From positions 62,001 through 126,000 of the forward strand of contig NZ_JAQJZJ010000012.1 of NCBI RefSeq assembly GCF_027988105.1: 64,000 nt of DNA, read 5' to 3'. The stretch's first letter is position 1; the number at the start of each line of letters is the position of its first letter. Below are positions 51,653-60,259 of this stretch, in pieces. Both the position numbers and the translations under genes were made by a program. Source of the stretch: Pseudomonas aestuarii. Lineage in GTDB: Bacteria; Pseudomonadota; Gammaproteobacteria; Pseudomonadales; Pseudomonadaceae. The notes under the pieces were generated by a model. It had not been told where the DNA came from. It saw nothing but the letters and a program-made list of their open reading frames with translations, and searched no databases.

Positions 51653-52507
51653 TTAGTTGATCAACTCGACGCCCCGCAGACGCTCGGCGCGGCGGCGCAA
51701 CAGCTCGATGGTTACCAGCAGGGCGATGGATACCAGGATCAGCAGGGTGGCGATGGCCAGGATGCTCGGGTTGATCTGCTCGCGCAGGCCCGAGAACATT
51801 TGCCGGGGAATGGTGCGTTGCTGCGGCCCGGCCATGAACAGGATGACCACCACTTCGTCGAACGAGGTGATGAAGGCGAACAGCGCCCCGCTGATCACCC
51901 CAGGGCGGATCAGCGGCATGATGATGTCGAAAAACACCCGCAACGGCCTGGCGCCGAGATTGATCGCGGCGCGCGCCAGGGAGTAGTCGAAACCGGTCAG
52001 GGTGGCGGTCACGGTGATGATCACGAAGGGCGTGCCCAGCGCCGCGTGGGCCAGGATCACGCCCAGATAGGTGCCGGCCAGACCCAGGTCGGAATAGAAG
52101 AAGAACATCCCGGCAGCCGTGATGATCAGGGGCACGATCATCGGCGACAGCAGCAGGGCGGTGATGAGACGCCGATAGGGCATGTCGTCTCGGGCCAGGC
52201 CAACGGCGGCGCAGGTGCCGAATACGGTGGCGAGTACGGTGGCGCAGGTGCCGATCAGGAAGCTGTTCTGGATCGCCAGGATCCATTTCGGATCATTGAA
52301 GATTTCCCGGTACCAGCGTAGCGAATAGGCTTCCGGCTGCAGGGTGAGCATGCCTTCGGTAAAACTGAAGAACGGCTCGACATTGAATGACAGCGGAATG
52401 ATCACCACGATCGGCATGATCAGGAACAACAGCACCAGCCAGGAGCTGGTTTTCAAGAGCCAGGCGCCGAGGTGGTGCCAGAAGCCGAAGTAGCTGGGGA
52501 TTTTCAT
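51653..52507 (-). CDS. Polyamine-type ABC transporter permease (PotC-like)
   Basis: 284-residue inner-membrane permease with six helices and the EAA loop in the region RAAINLGARPLRVFFDIIMP. Fits the PotC/PotI group of the spermidine/putrescine importer family. Last gene of the four-gene ABC operon (ATPase, binding protein, permease 1, permease 2), seven bases after permease 1. Substrate not settled by sequence: polyamines or another cation-like amino compound. Confidence 0.88.
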   Translation of the reverse strand: MKIPSYFGFWHHLGAWLLKTSSWLVLLFLIMPIVVIIPLSFNVEPFFSFTEGMLTLQPEAYSLRWYREIFNDPKWILAIQNSFLIGTCATVLATVFGTCAAVGLARDDMPYRRLITALLLSPMIVPLIITAAGMFFFYSDLGLAGTYLGVILAHAALGTPFVIITVTATLTGFDYSLARAAINLGARPLRVFFDIIMPLIRPGVISGALFAFITSFDEVVVILFMAGPQQRTIPRQMFSGLREQINPSILAIATLLILVSIALLVTIELLRRRAERLRGVELIN

Positions 52508-52514
52508 CGTCTGC

Positions 52515-53747
52515 TTATCCCAGTTTGATATTGCTGGCGCCGACGAAACGGTCGTACAGCCAGTACAGCACGAGAATCAGGCCGAGCAGCAAGGAGCCCA
52601 GCGCGGCGGCCAGTTCCCAGTTGTTCGAGCGCTGCATGTGGAAGGCGATGATGTTGCTGATCATCTGCCCATCGGTGCCGCCGACCAGTGCCGGGGTGAT
52701 GTAGTAACCCACGGAAATGATGAACACCAGCAGCCCGCCAGCGCTCAGACCCGGCAAGGTCATCGGAAAGTAGATCCGGGCGAAGGCCGGAATCGGCTTG
52801 GCGCCGAGTGACATGGCCGCACGCAGGTAGCTGGGGTCGATGCCGCGCATCACGCTGTACAGCGGCAGGATCATGAACGGCAGGAGGATATGGGTCATGG
52901 CGATGATGGTGGCAAACGAGGTGTAGAGCATCTCGAACGGCTCATTGATCACGCCGCTGCCGAGCAAAAATGAATTGATCACGCCGTTGGTCTGCAGCAG
53001 GGCGATCCAGGCCGTAGTGCGCACCAGCAGGGAGGTCCAGAACGGCAGCAGCACCAGCACCAGCATCAGGTTGGCGCGGTTTTCCGGCAGGCCGGCCAGG
53101 TAGTAAGCCAGCGGGTAGCCGAGCAGGGCGCAGGCCAGGGTGATGATCAACGCCATGTTCAGGGTCTTGCCGAACAGCTGCAGGTAGATCTGCGTGTCTT
53201 CACGCACTTGGATGCCATGCTCCGGATCCAGCTCCAGGTCCAGGGCAGTCAGGTAATAGTCGTAGGTGTAGACCTTGCCCGCGCGTTGGATGGCATGCCA
53301 GACCTCGGGTTTGCTCCAGTTGCGGTGGGCCTGCAGCAGGGTCTTGGCACCCTCGCTCTCAAGCTGTTCGGGCTTGAGCCGGCCGATGCGTCGGGCGGTG
53401 GTTTTGACCACGCTGGACATGCCGGTGTAGGCGCGGTTGAACTCCTCGGACAGCTTGCCAGACAGACGCTCCTTGGCCAGGCCATGCAGCTCGCGGGCAA
53501 ATATATTCAGGGTTGCTTCATCGGGTACTGCTTTGCCGTCCCAGCGTTGCAGCTCCGCCAGGGTCAGTGGGATCAGTTCGGCCACGGCCGGGTGATATGC
53601 GCTGCGCCAGAGCATGCTGCCGATGGGCGCAACGAAGGTCAGGAGAATGAAGGCCAGCAACGGCACCACGAAAAGAAAGGCAGTCAGGCGTTTCTTGCTG
53701 CGGGCGCTGGCGGCTTGGCCGGCTTCGGTGGTGGTAAGGGATGACAA
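52515..53747 (-). CDS. Polyamine-type ABC transporter permease (PotB-like) with large periplasmic insert
   Basis: 410-residue permease. TM1 about 20-45 (AFLFVVPLLAFILLTFVAPI), then about 145 hydrophilic residues before the other helices (from LFGKTLNMALIITLACALLG), so it has a much larger periplasmic loop than PotB. EAA loop at AAMSLGAKPIPAFARIYFP. The TTG at 53747 is preferred: GAGGAG stands seven bases upstream, whereas the GTG at 53804 has no Shine-Dalgarno and its leader would run through the intercistronic hairpin. Follows the binding-protein gene. Confidence 0.86.
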   Translation of the reverse strand: MSSLTTTEAGQAASARSKKRLTAFLFVVPLLAFILLTFVAPIGSMLWRSAYHPAVAELIPLTLAELQRWDGKAVPDEATLNIFARELHGLAKERLSGKLSEEFNRAYTGMSSVVKTTARRIGRLKPEQLESEGAKTLLQAHRNWSKPEVWHAIQRAGKVYTYDYYLTALDLELDPEHGIQVREDTQIYLQLFGKTLNMALIITLACALLGYPLAYYLAGLPENRANLMLVLVLLPFWTSLLVRTTAWIALLQTNGVINSFLLGSGVINEPFEMLYTSFATIIAMTHILLPFMILPLYSVMRGIDPSYLRAAMSLGAKPIPAFARIYFPMTLPGLSAGGLLVFIISVGYYITPALVGGTDGQMISNIIAFHMQRSNNWELAAALGSLLLGLILVLYWLYDRFVGASNIKLG

Positions 53748-53775
53748 GCGGCGACTCCTCGACGGCGCGATGGCA

Positions 53776-53802
53776 GTGCCCTTCTCTGTGGGAGAAGGGC
53801 AC
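53776..53802 (-). terminator. Intercistronic stem-loop after the binding-protein gene
   Basis: 11-bp perfect arms GTGCCCTTCTC (53776-53786) and GAGAAGGGCAC (53792-53802), loop TGTGG, nine bases after the binding-protein stop on the minus strand. No strong T-run, so partial termination or 3'-end protection is likely, which would favour high binding-protein levels over permease. Confidence 0.75.
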
Positions 53803-53811
53803 ACGCAGGTA

Positions 53812-54885
53812 TTACTTCAACAGCCACTCGTTGAATTTCTCGCCGAGCGACTCACCGTAATCCGCCCAGAACTCCGAGCCGGCCTGGATGCCTTGATCCA
53901 GGTGTGCGGTCGGCAGGTGCGGTGCAGCAGCCGGGTCCATCATCGGGGTGGACGACTTGCGGGTCGGGCCGTAGGCGACATCCGACATGCCGGCCAGTGG
54001 CTTGGATTGAGTGGCGTAGGCGATGAACTTGAGGGCCAGGTCTTTCTTCGGCGAACCTTTCAGTACGGCCCAGGCATCGAGGTCATAGACGTGGCCGTCC
54101 CAGACGATGACGAAGGGCTTGCCTTCCTGGCGGATGGCGTCATAGAAGCGACCATTGGCCGATTGCACCAGCACCGCCCCGCCATCGTTGAGTAGCTGGG
54201 GGGCCTGCGACCAGGAGTCGAACCAGACCACGTCGTCCTTGATCGTGGCCAGCTTGTCGAAGGCGCGTTGCTGGCCTTCGGGGGTCGCCAGCACCTCGTA
54301 GACCTCGGCTGGCGCTACGCCGTCGGCCAATAGCGCCCACTCCATGTTGACTTGCGGGCGTTTGCGCATGGCGCGTTTGCCGGGGATTTTTTTGGTGTCG
54401 AAGAAGTCATTGACCGACGTGGCCTCGGTGCCGCCGATGGTGTCCTTGTTGTAGGCGAACACGACCGACCAGACGATATTGCCGACTGCGCATTCGTTGG
54501 ACAGGGCTTCAGGGATGAAGTCCTGCTCTGCGGGAGTGCCATCGACACCAGCCGGCAGGATGTCATGCGGAATGACCTCAAGCAGGCCTTCGGAGCAGGC
54601 GCGTTCGAGGTCGATTACTTCGAGGTCGACCACGTCCCACTGGATATTGCCGGACTCGACCTGGGCTTTCATCTCGGCCACGCCGCCTGAATAATCCTCG
54701 AACAGCACCTTGACCCCGGTGTCCTTCTGGAACGGGTCGATCATGTGGGTTTTCTGTGCCGCGCCATAGGCGCCGCCCCATGAGACTACGGTCAGACTTT
54801 CTTCGGCGCTGGCGGCGAAGGTGGCCGTGCCTAACGCTGCAGCCAAAGCGAATGTGGAAAAGCGGGTGGTCAGTGATCTAGCCAT
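53812..54885 (-). CDS. Periplasmic polyamine-type substrate-binding protein (PotD/PotF-like)
   Basis: 357-residue binding protein. Signal peptide (RFSTFALAAALGTATFAASA; cleavage near ASA-E). The mature part begins LTVVSWGGAYGAAQKTHMID, with VEVESG-type lobe 1 sequences (AQVESGNIQWDVVDLEVIDL) and two-lobe architecture of the PotD/PotF group. Acidic aromatic binding residues cannot be matched confidently to putrescine or spermidine. Second gene of the operon, 30 bases after the ATPase; followed by a stabilising hairpin. Confidence 0.9.
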   Translation of the reverse strand: MARSLTTRFSTFALAAALGTATFAASAEESLTVVSWGGAYGAAQKTHMIDPFQKDTGVKVLFEDYSGGVAEMKAQVESGNIQWDVVDLEVIDLERACSEGLLEVIPHDILPAGVDGTPAEQDFIPEALSNECAVGNIVWSVVFAYNKDTIGGTEATSVNDFFDTKKIPGKRAMRKRPQVNMEWALLADGVAPAEVYEVLATPEGQQRAFDKLATIKDDVVWFDSWSQAPQLLNDGGAVLVQSANGRFYDAIRQEGKPFVIVWDGHVYDLDAWAVLKGSPKKDLALKFIAYATQSKPLAGMSDVAYGPTRKSSTPMMDPAAAPHLPTAHLDQGIQAGSEFWADYGESLGEKFNEWLLK

Positions 54886-54915
54886 TGCTGTGCTCCATTG
54901 CTTTTAGTTGTGGGG

Positions 54916-56034
54916 TTATTGCGTAGTCGACGTGGCGGGTCGGTCGAGCGCCTGGCTGTCCTGGGGCAACCAGGCCAGAGCGACCTCATCCTTGTGGCTG
55001 AACTGCGGGGCCGAGCTGTCGTTCAGGTTCTTCACCACCAGTTCGGTGCCATCGCTGGTCTCGAAGTGGTAGCGAATGTATTCGCCGACATAGTGGCGGG
55101 TTACGAAGCGTGCCTTGATCTGGTTGCCGGCAGTGCCGAGGCGGTCGGTGAAGGAGAGTTTTTCCGGGCGAATCGAGACGGTGGTCGGCAGGCCGACTTC
55201 GCAACAGTTGGCCTTCAGGCTGCTGATCAGGCCGCCATCTTCCAGGCGCACGTCGACAGTGTCGTCGCCGACCGCCGCGATGGTGCCCTTGAGCTTGTTG
55301 CTTTCGCCGATGAAGTCGGCCACGAACAGGTTGGCCGGACGCTCGTACAGCACATGGGGCGCGGCACATTGCTGGACGATGCCGTTGTTGAACACGGCGA
55401 TGCGGTCGGACATGGTCAGCGCTTCGGTCTGATCATGGGTGACGTAGATCACCGTGAAACCGAGTTGCTCATGCAGGCGCTTGATCTCGAACTGCATCTG
55501 TTCGCGCAGCTTCTTGTCGAGGGCGCCGAGCGGCTCGTCCATCAGGACGATATCCGGGGCGAAGATCAGGGCGCGAGCCAGGGCCACGCGCTGGCGCTGG
55601 CCGCCGGACAGTTGCCCGGGAAAGCGATTGCCGAAATCCAGCAGTTCGACCAGCGACAGGTACTCGTCGACCTTGGCATTGATTTCGTCTTTGGGCCTTT
55701 TGCGGATTTTCAGCGGGTAGGCGAGGTTCTCGCGCAGGGTCATGTGCGGAAACAGGGCGTACTGCTGGAACACCATGCCGATGTTGCGGGCGTAGGGTGC
55801 GATGCTGGTGACCGAGCGGCCGTTGATCAGGATCTCGCCGCTGGTCACGTCCTCGAAGCCGGCGAGCATCATCAGGCAGGTGGTCTTGCCGGAGCCGGAG
55901 GGGCCGAGCAGGGTGATGAATTCGCCCTTTGCCACATCCAGGTTGAAATCCTTGACCACCAGGGTCTTGTGGTCGTAAGTCTTCTTCACATTGGTGAATT
56001 GTAGAAACGGTTTGTCCCCAGCTTGCTCAGCCAT
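54916..56034 (-). CDS. Polyamine-type ABC transporter ATPase (PotA-like)
   Basis: 372-residue ATPase. Walker A LLGPSGSGKTTCLMML, Q-loop MVFQQYALFPHMT, signature LSGGQRQRVALARAL, Walker B DIVLMDEPLGALD, switch His in YVTHDQTEAL, then a C-terminal TOBE/OB region (VSIRPEKLSF). Typical PotA/PotG. ATG 56034 (MAEQAGDKP) has GGGGAGGATT directly upstream; a longer frame to 56184 has no support. First gene of the operon, so its promoter lies within 56035-56420. Confidence 0.92.
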   Translation of the reverse strand: MAEQAGDKPFLQFTNVKKTYDHKTLVVKDFNLDVAKGEFITLLGPSGSGKTTCLMMLAGFEDVTSGEILINGRSVTSIAPYARNIGMVFQQYALFPHMTLRENLAYPLKIRKRPKDEINAKVDEYLSLVELLDFGNRFPGQLSGGQRQRVALARALIFAPDIVLMDEPLGALDKKLREQMQFEIKRLHEQLGFTVIYVTHDQTEALTMSDRIAVFNNGIVQQCAAPHVLYERPANLFVADFIGESNKLKGTIAAVGDDTVDVRLEDGGLISSLKANCCEVGLPTTVSIRPEKLSFTDRLGTAGNQIKARFVTRHYVGEYIRYHFETSDGTELVVKNLNDSSAPQFSHKDEVALAWLPQDSQALDRPATSTTQ

Positions 56035-56499
56035 AATCCTCCCCAGCTCCCCATCAAAACAGGTGTCTCGCGTGTGGCATTCACCTGAGCGCTTCAGCCA
56101 GCTGTCCCGTCCTGCGTGAGGGCGGGCAGCTGTTATGTAAATAACAAAAAGCAATAAGCGCGCCAGCCAGCAATAACCGTGCACGGCTTCGCTGTGGCTG
56201 TTCCTTAGCCTAGTTCAGCTTGGGTTTTGCGCTAGTGGGGGTGGGAGAAGTGGTAACAACAGGTGGGGAAGGGGGGCTACCAGCCGAAACGCACCGGGCT
56301 GGTGCGCGGTGCACGGGGGCTGTCGAGGTTGCGGTGCGGGCGCCGCGAAACGTCAACAGACTCCTGGTTCGCATCACCGCTCATTTGTCGTGGAGTCCCA
56401 TGCGCCATTAGCCATCGGCTTGTAGGAGCCGGCCATGCCGGCGATTCGCACGCATGGTGTGCTCCTACATGGTTGCGACATTTGCACCCTGTCGCGACT
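56035..56499. other. 465-bp intergenic region: ABC operon leader and REP element
   Basis: No convincing gene. The part nearest the ATPase gene (56098-56145) folds into a GC-rich imperfect hairpin and then GTTAT-GTAA-ATAAC (56132-56145) in an AT-rich patch, the best place for the operon promoter, though no clear -35/-10 pair is seen. 56220-56400 is G-rich and featureless. The end nearest rlmI holds a REP element at 56421-56469. Confidence 0.6.
56421..56469. repeat. 49-bp REP-like palindrome
   Basis: TGTAGGAGC (56421-56429) and GCTCCTACA (56461-56469) are perfect inverted ends; inside, GCCGGC (56428-56433)-CAT-GCCGGC (56437-56442) is a tight hairpin. TGTAGGAGC ends are the usual form of Pseudomonas REP sequences. 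It lies 30 bases past the rlmI stop. Confidence 0.75.
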
Positions 56500-57696
56500 C
56501 TAGCTGTTGGGCAGCAGGCGGCAGGTCAGCGACTTGATGTAGCGGGTCTCGGCGATGGCCGGGTGCACCGGATGATCGGGGCCCTGGGCGCCGCGTTCGA
56601 GCAGCTGGATGTTGCGATCCAGGTGGCGGGCGCTGGTCAGCAGGATGTTCTGCAGGTCGTCTTCCGGCAGGTGCATGGAGCAGGAGGCGCTGACCAGGAT
56701 GCCGTCCTTGTTGAGCAGGCGCATGGCCGCTTCGTTGAGGCGACGGTAGGCGGCCTCGCCGTTCTTCAGGTCCTTCTTGCGCTTGATGAAGGCAGGTGGA
56801 TCGGCGATCACCACGTCGAAGCGCTCTTCGGCGTTTTTCAGTTCCTTGAGGGCGGCGAACACGTCGCCCTCGATGCAGGCAACTTGTTCGGACAGGCCAT
56901 TGAGGGCGGCGTTGCGCTCGACGCCATCGAGGGCGAAGGCCGAGGCGTCCACGCACATCACTTCAGAGGCGCCGAAGGCCGCCGCTTGCACGCCCCAGCC
57001 GCCGATATAGCTGAACAGGTCGAGCACCCGCTTGCCTTTGACGTAGGGTGCCAGGCGCGCACGGTTCATGCGGTGGTCGAAGAACCAGCCGGTCTTCTGC
57101 CCCTCGATCACCGGTGCTTCGAACTTCACCCCGTTCTCTTCCAGCGCCACCCATTCCGGCACCACACCGAAAACGGTGTCGACATAACGCTCGAGACCTT
57201 CGGCGTCACGGGCGGCGGAGTCGTTCTTGAGCAGGATGCCGCTCGGCTTGATCACCTGGATCAGGGCGGCGAGCACCTCATCCTTGTGCCGTTCCATGGT
57301 GGCGGAGGCCAGTTGCACCACCAGGATATCGAAGAAGCGATCCACCACCAGGCCCGGCAGCAGGTCGGAGTCGCCGAATACCAGGCGATAGCAGGGCTGG
57401 TCGAACAGGCGCTCGCGCAGGGACAGGGCGACGTTGATGCGGTGCACCAGCAGGGACTTGTCCAGTACATGCTTGACGTCGCGCGACAGCAGGCGGGCGC
57501 AGATCAGGTTGTTCGGGCTCAGCGCGACCACCCCCAGCGCCTTGCCGCCGGCGGCTTCGAGAATCGCCTGGTCGCCCGCGGCAAAGCCGTGCAACGGCGT
57601 GGCGGCGACATCGATTTCGTTGCTGTACACCCACAGATGGCCGGCCCGCAGGCGTCGATCGGCGTTGGCTTTGAGCCGCAAGCTGGGCAGGGACAT
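56500..57696 (-). CDS. rlmI: 23S rRNA m5C1962 methyltransferase RlmI-like
   Basis: 398-residue class I SAM methyltransferase with an N-terminal PUA domain (residues 1-75; LRAGHLWVYSNEID), a central linker domain, and the catalytic part with SAM motif VLDLFSYIGGWGVQAAAFGA, acidic CVDASAFALD and motif IV VVIADPPAFIKRK, followed by the cysteine region SASCSMHLPEDDLQ. This is the RlmI/RlmK group acting on 23S rRNA. Divergent from the HDOD gene by 158 bases. Confidence 0.9.
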   Translation of the reverse strand: MSLPSLRLKANADRRLRAGHLWVYSNEIDVAATPLHGFAAGDQAILEAAGGKALGVVALSPNNLICARLLSRDVKHVLDKSLLVHRINVALSLRERLFDQPCYRLVFGDSDLLPGLVVDRFFDILVVQLASATMERHKDEVLAALIQVIKPSGILLKNDSAARDAEGLERYVDTVFGVVPEWVALEENGVKFEAPVIEGQKTGWFFDHRMNRARLAPYVKGKRVLDLFSYIGGWGVQAAAFGASEVMCVDASAFALDGVERNAALNGLSEQVACIEGDVFAALKELKNAEERFDVVIADPPAFIKRKKDLKNGEAAYRRLNEAAMRLLNKDGILVSASCSMHLPEDDLQNILLTSARHLDRNIQLLERGAQGPDHPVHPAIAETRYIKSLTCRLLPNS

Positions 57697-57854
57697 GGGG
57701 TGTTCTCCGGAAAAAGAGCGCGATTATAGCTGGTTCGCCAAGCGCAGGCGCAGGTCGGACGGGCTTTCCATCGCATCGCAGAATATTTGCGGCTTGCTCG
57801 GGCAGGGGGCAATCCGGCTACACTCTGGCCTTCTGCCATTATTGTCGACTCGCC

Positions 57855-58721
57855 ATGGCCCACGTCCTCTCAGCCGAACAGATCCACAAAGCCCTGCAAG
57901 GCATCAGCGTGCCGCCGCAGCCACAGATCATGGTCGACCTGCAGATGGAGCAGGTCATGCCCAATCCCGACCTGAAGGCCATTGCCAGGCTGATCAGCCA
58001 GGACCCCGGGTTGTCCGGGGCGTTGTTGAAGATCGTCAACTCGCCGTTCTTCGGCCTGACCAACCGCATCGCCTCGATCCAGCAGGCGGTCAACCTGCTC
58101 GGTTGCGACACGGTGATCAACCTGATCAATGCCCAGTCGATCAAGGGCGAACTCAGCGACGAGGCGATCGTCACCCTCAACCGCTTCTGGGATACCGCCC
58201 AGGACGTGGCCATGACCTGCCTGACCCTGGCCAAGCGGATTGGTTACCAGTCGCCGGATGAGGCCTACACGCTCGGGCTGTTCCATAACTGCGGCATTCC
58301 ACTGATGGTCAAGCGCTTCCCCGGTTTCATGACGGTGCTGGAGGAGGCCTATTACAGCGCCGGCAGCGAGTTGCGGGTGGTCGACACCGAAAATCGCCTG
58401 CTCAACACCAATCATGCGGTGGTCGGCTATTTCACTGCCAAGTCGTGGAACCTGCCGCTGCACCTGTGCGAGGCCATCGCCAGTCATCACGATGCCCTGG
58501 CGATCTTCAGCGACGACTCCGGTCGCGATGCCCAGCTGAAGACTCTATTGGCGATTCTGAAGATGGCCGAGCACATCTGTGAAAGCCACCGGGTGCTGGG
58601 CGGCCAGGCCGAGGACCATGAGTGGCAGAGCATCGAGCAGCTGGTGCTGGAGTATGTCGGCCTGTCCGAGTCCGACTTCGAGTACCTGCGCGAGAGTATC
58701 CGCGAGCTGGGCGAGGCCTGA
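57855..58721 (+). CDS. HDOD-domain signalling protein
   Basis: 288-residue protein made almost wholly of an HDOD domain (about residues 15-215): LQMEQVMPNPDLKAIARLIS, SPFFGLTNRIASIQQAVNLL, AYTLGLFHNCGIPLMV. HDOD is a non-hydrolytic relative of HD phosphohydrolases; the second metal-site residues are not complete (FHNCG replaces FHDxG). Such proteins act in signalling and motility control, details unknown. Convergent with the DUF2388 gene. Confidence 0.87.
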   Translation: MAHVLSAEQIHKALQGISVPPQPQIMVDLQMEQVMPNPDLKAIARLISQDPGLSGALLKIVNSPFFGLTNRIASIQQAVNLLGCDTVINLINAQSIKGELSDEAIVTLNRFWDTAQDVAMTCLTLAKRIGYQSPDEAYTLGLFHNCGIPLMVKRFPGFMTVLEEAYYSAGSELRVVDTENRLLNTNHAVVGYFTAKSWNLPLHLCEAIASHHDALAIFSDDSGRDAQLKTLLAILKMAEHICESHRVLGGQAEDHEWQSIEQLVLEYVGLSESDFEYLRESIRELGEA

Positions 58722-58782
58722 TTCACCGCGGCCGACAAGGGGTCAGGAATTGCCCCGCGGCCGCGGCATGTTTGCGGGCCTG

Positions 58783-59088
58783 CTACTGCTGCTCGGCGGC
58801 GAGGATGGCGCTGGCCAATTGCATGTCGCTGGCCTGCAGGTCGGGATGCTCGGCACGTAATTGCTTGAGCGCCGCCTCCAGGTAAGGGCCGCGAATTTCC
58901 CCGCCGCTGGCGACATAGCTGCTGGCATCGTCACGCGCAGGCACGATCAGCTTCTTGTCCTTGAAGGTCAGGTAGGTCGAGGCGGTGGTCGCGCCGGACG
59001 AGAGGATGTCGCGCACCGTGCTGTCCGCGAATGTCGGCGCAGTGAAGACGAAGAGTGCGGCAAAGAGTAACGGACCAAAGCGGCTCAT
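58783..59088 (-). CDS. DUF2388 secreted small protein
   Basis: 101-residue protein. Signal peptide FGPLLFAALFVFTAPTFA with cleavage before DST. The mature sequence TTASTYLTFKDKKLIVPARD and DDASSYVASGGEIRGPYLEA is the DUF2388 pattern, found mainly in pseudomonads, often in several copies per genome. Function unknown; databases sometimes misname it as a helicase subunit. 110 bases upstream is the GNAT gene end. Confidence 0.85.
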   Translation of the reverse strand: MSRFGPLLFAALFVFTAPTFADSTVRDILSSGATTASTYLTFKDKKLIVPARDDASSYVASGGEIRGPYLEAALKQLRAEHPDLQASDMQLASAILAAEQQ

Positions 59089-59198
59089 AGGGGTGACTCC
59101 GGTAGAGGACTCTTTTTATAAGAGTCCTGCTTGCCGCCAGGGGTTCCAGAGGCCTGCCGGTAAAGCCGCGCTCAGGAACCTGGTTGAAACCGACGCCG

Positions 59199-59810
59199 CT
59201 AGTCGCTGGCACCTGTTTGCAGGTAGTACTGCTGCAACCCCGCCAGCGTCAGGTGGCCGGTCTGGCTAAAGCCGTGGCGCAGGTACAGCGCCAGATTGCG
59301 TGGCTCGGCGGTTTCCAGGGCGACCCGCAGGCAACCGTGCTGGCGGAGATGCTCCAGGGTCTGGGACAGCAGCAAGCTGCCGATGCCGCGACCTTGCTGG
59401 TCGGGCGCCACGGCGATGAACTCGATGCGCGCGCTGTCGTGGTGGCGCAGCTGCTGGTCGAAGGCCTCCAGTAGCTGGTCGAGCCGGGCCAGGCAGTCGG
59501 TGCCGCACTGCTGGCGGATCGACTGGCCGATGGCCTGCACGCTGCTGGCGCTGGGCTGTGGGTTGGTCAGGCTGAAATACGTGGCGCCGACCAGCTGCTC
59601 GGCCTGCCAGGCGCCGAGGGTTGGCAGGCCGTTGGCGCGGTGAAAGCGTTGATACGCCGCCAGGTAGGCGCGGCGGCGTTGGGCAAACCCTGTACGTTCG
59701 GCGAACAGATACCAGCTCAGGCTGGGATCGCCGGCAAAGGCCCGGTCGAGCAGGTCGAGGGCTGCGTCATCCTGCGCCGTCGTGAGCGGCGCGAGGAGCA
59801 GTGGATTCAC
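59199..59810 (-). CDS. GNAT-family N-acetyltransferase
   Basis: 203-residue acetyltransferase. Acetyl-CoA loop in IEFIAVAPDQQGRGIGSLLL, then LRVALETAEPRNLALYLRHG with the usual C-terminal strand. Substrate unknown. GTG start at 59810 overlaps the nfeD-like stop as GTGA (59807-59810), so translation is coupled to that gene; the frame upstream of it is an artefact. Last gene of qmcA-nfeD-GNAT. Confidence 0.86.
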   Translation of the reverse strand: MNPLLLAPLTTAQDDAALDLLDRAFAGDPSLSWYLFAERTGFAQRRRAYLAAYQRFHRANGLPTLGAWQAEQLVGATYFSLTNPQPSASSVQAIGQSIRQQCGTDCLARLDQLLEAFDQQLRHHDSARIEFIAVAPDQQGRGIGSLLLSQTLEHLRQHGCLRVALETAEPRNLALYLRHGFSQTGHLTLAGLQQYYLQTGASD

Positions 59811-60256
59811 CCGCTGGCTTCGACTTTCAGCAGCACGCCGTCCTGGCCGATCACCTTGACCTTGCTGCCGGCCGGCAGATCCGGGCCGCTGACCAGCCAC
59901 AGGGTGTCGCCGGCCTTGATCTTGCCGTGGCCAGCGTTGATGGCTTCATGCAGGACGAACTGGCGGCCCACCAGTTCACTGCCGCGGCGGTTCAGCCCCG
60001 GTTGATCGGAGGGTTTGGCGGCGGTGCGTTGGCGGCGCCACCAGTACACCGCGGTCAGCACCGAGAAGGCACCGAACAGGATGAACTGCAGGGCCCAGGG
60101 CAGCGCCGGGAACAGGTAGGTCAGCACGCCAACGCTGGCGGCGGCGATGCCGATCCACAGCAGGTAACCGCCCGCGCCGAACACCTCGAGGATCAGCAGC
60201 AGGGTGCCGATGGCCAGCCAGTTCCAATACGACAGGTGCTGCAAGTAGTCCCACAT
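59807..60256 (-). CDS. NfeD-like membrane protein (short form)
   Basis: 149 residues: two or three membrane helices (LAIGTLLLILEVFGAGGYLL, LPWALQFILFGAFSVLTAVY), a short basic linker and a C-terminal OB-fold (GRQFVLHEAINAGHGKIKAG, VKVIGQDGVLLKVEA). NfeD partners of SPFH proteins; the protease domain of long NfeD is absent. It begins three bases after qmcA, the usual stomatin-NfeD pair of membrane-quality control. Confidence 0.92.
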   Translation of the reverse strand: MWDYLQHLSYWNWLAIGTLLLILEVFGAGGYLLWIGIAAASVGVLTYLFPALPWALQFILFGAFSVLTAVYWWRRQRTAAKPSDQPGLNRRGSELVGRQFVLHEAINAGHGKIKAGDTLWLVSGPDLPAGSKVKVIGQDGVLLKVEASG

Positions 60257-60259
60257 CGC

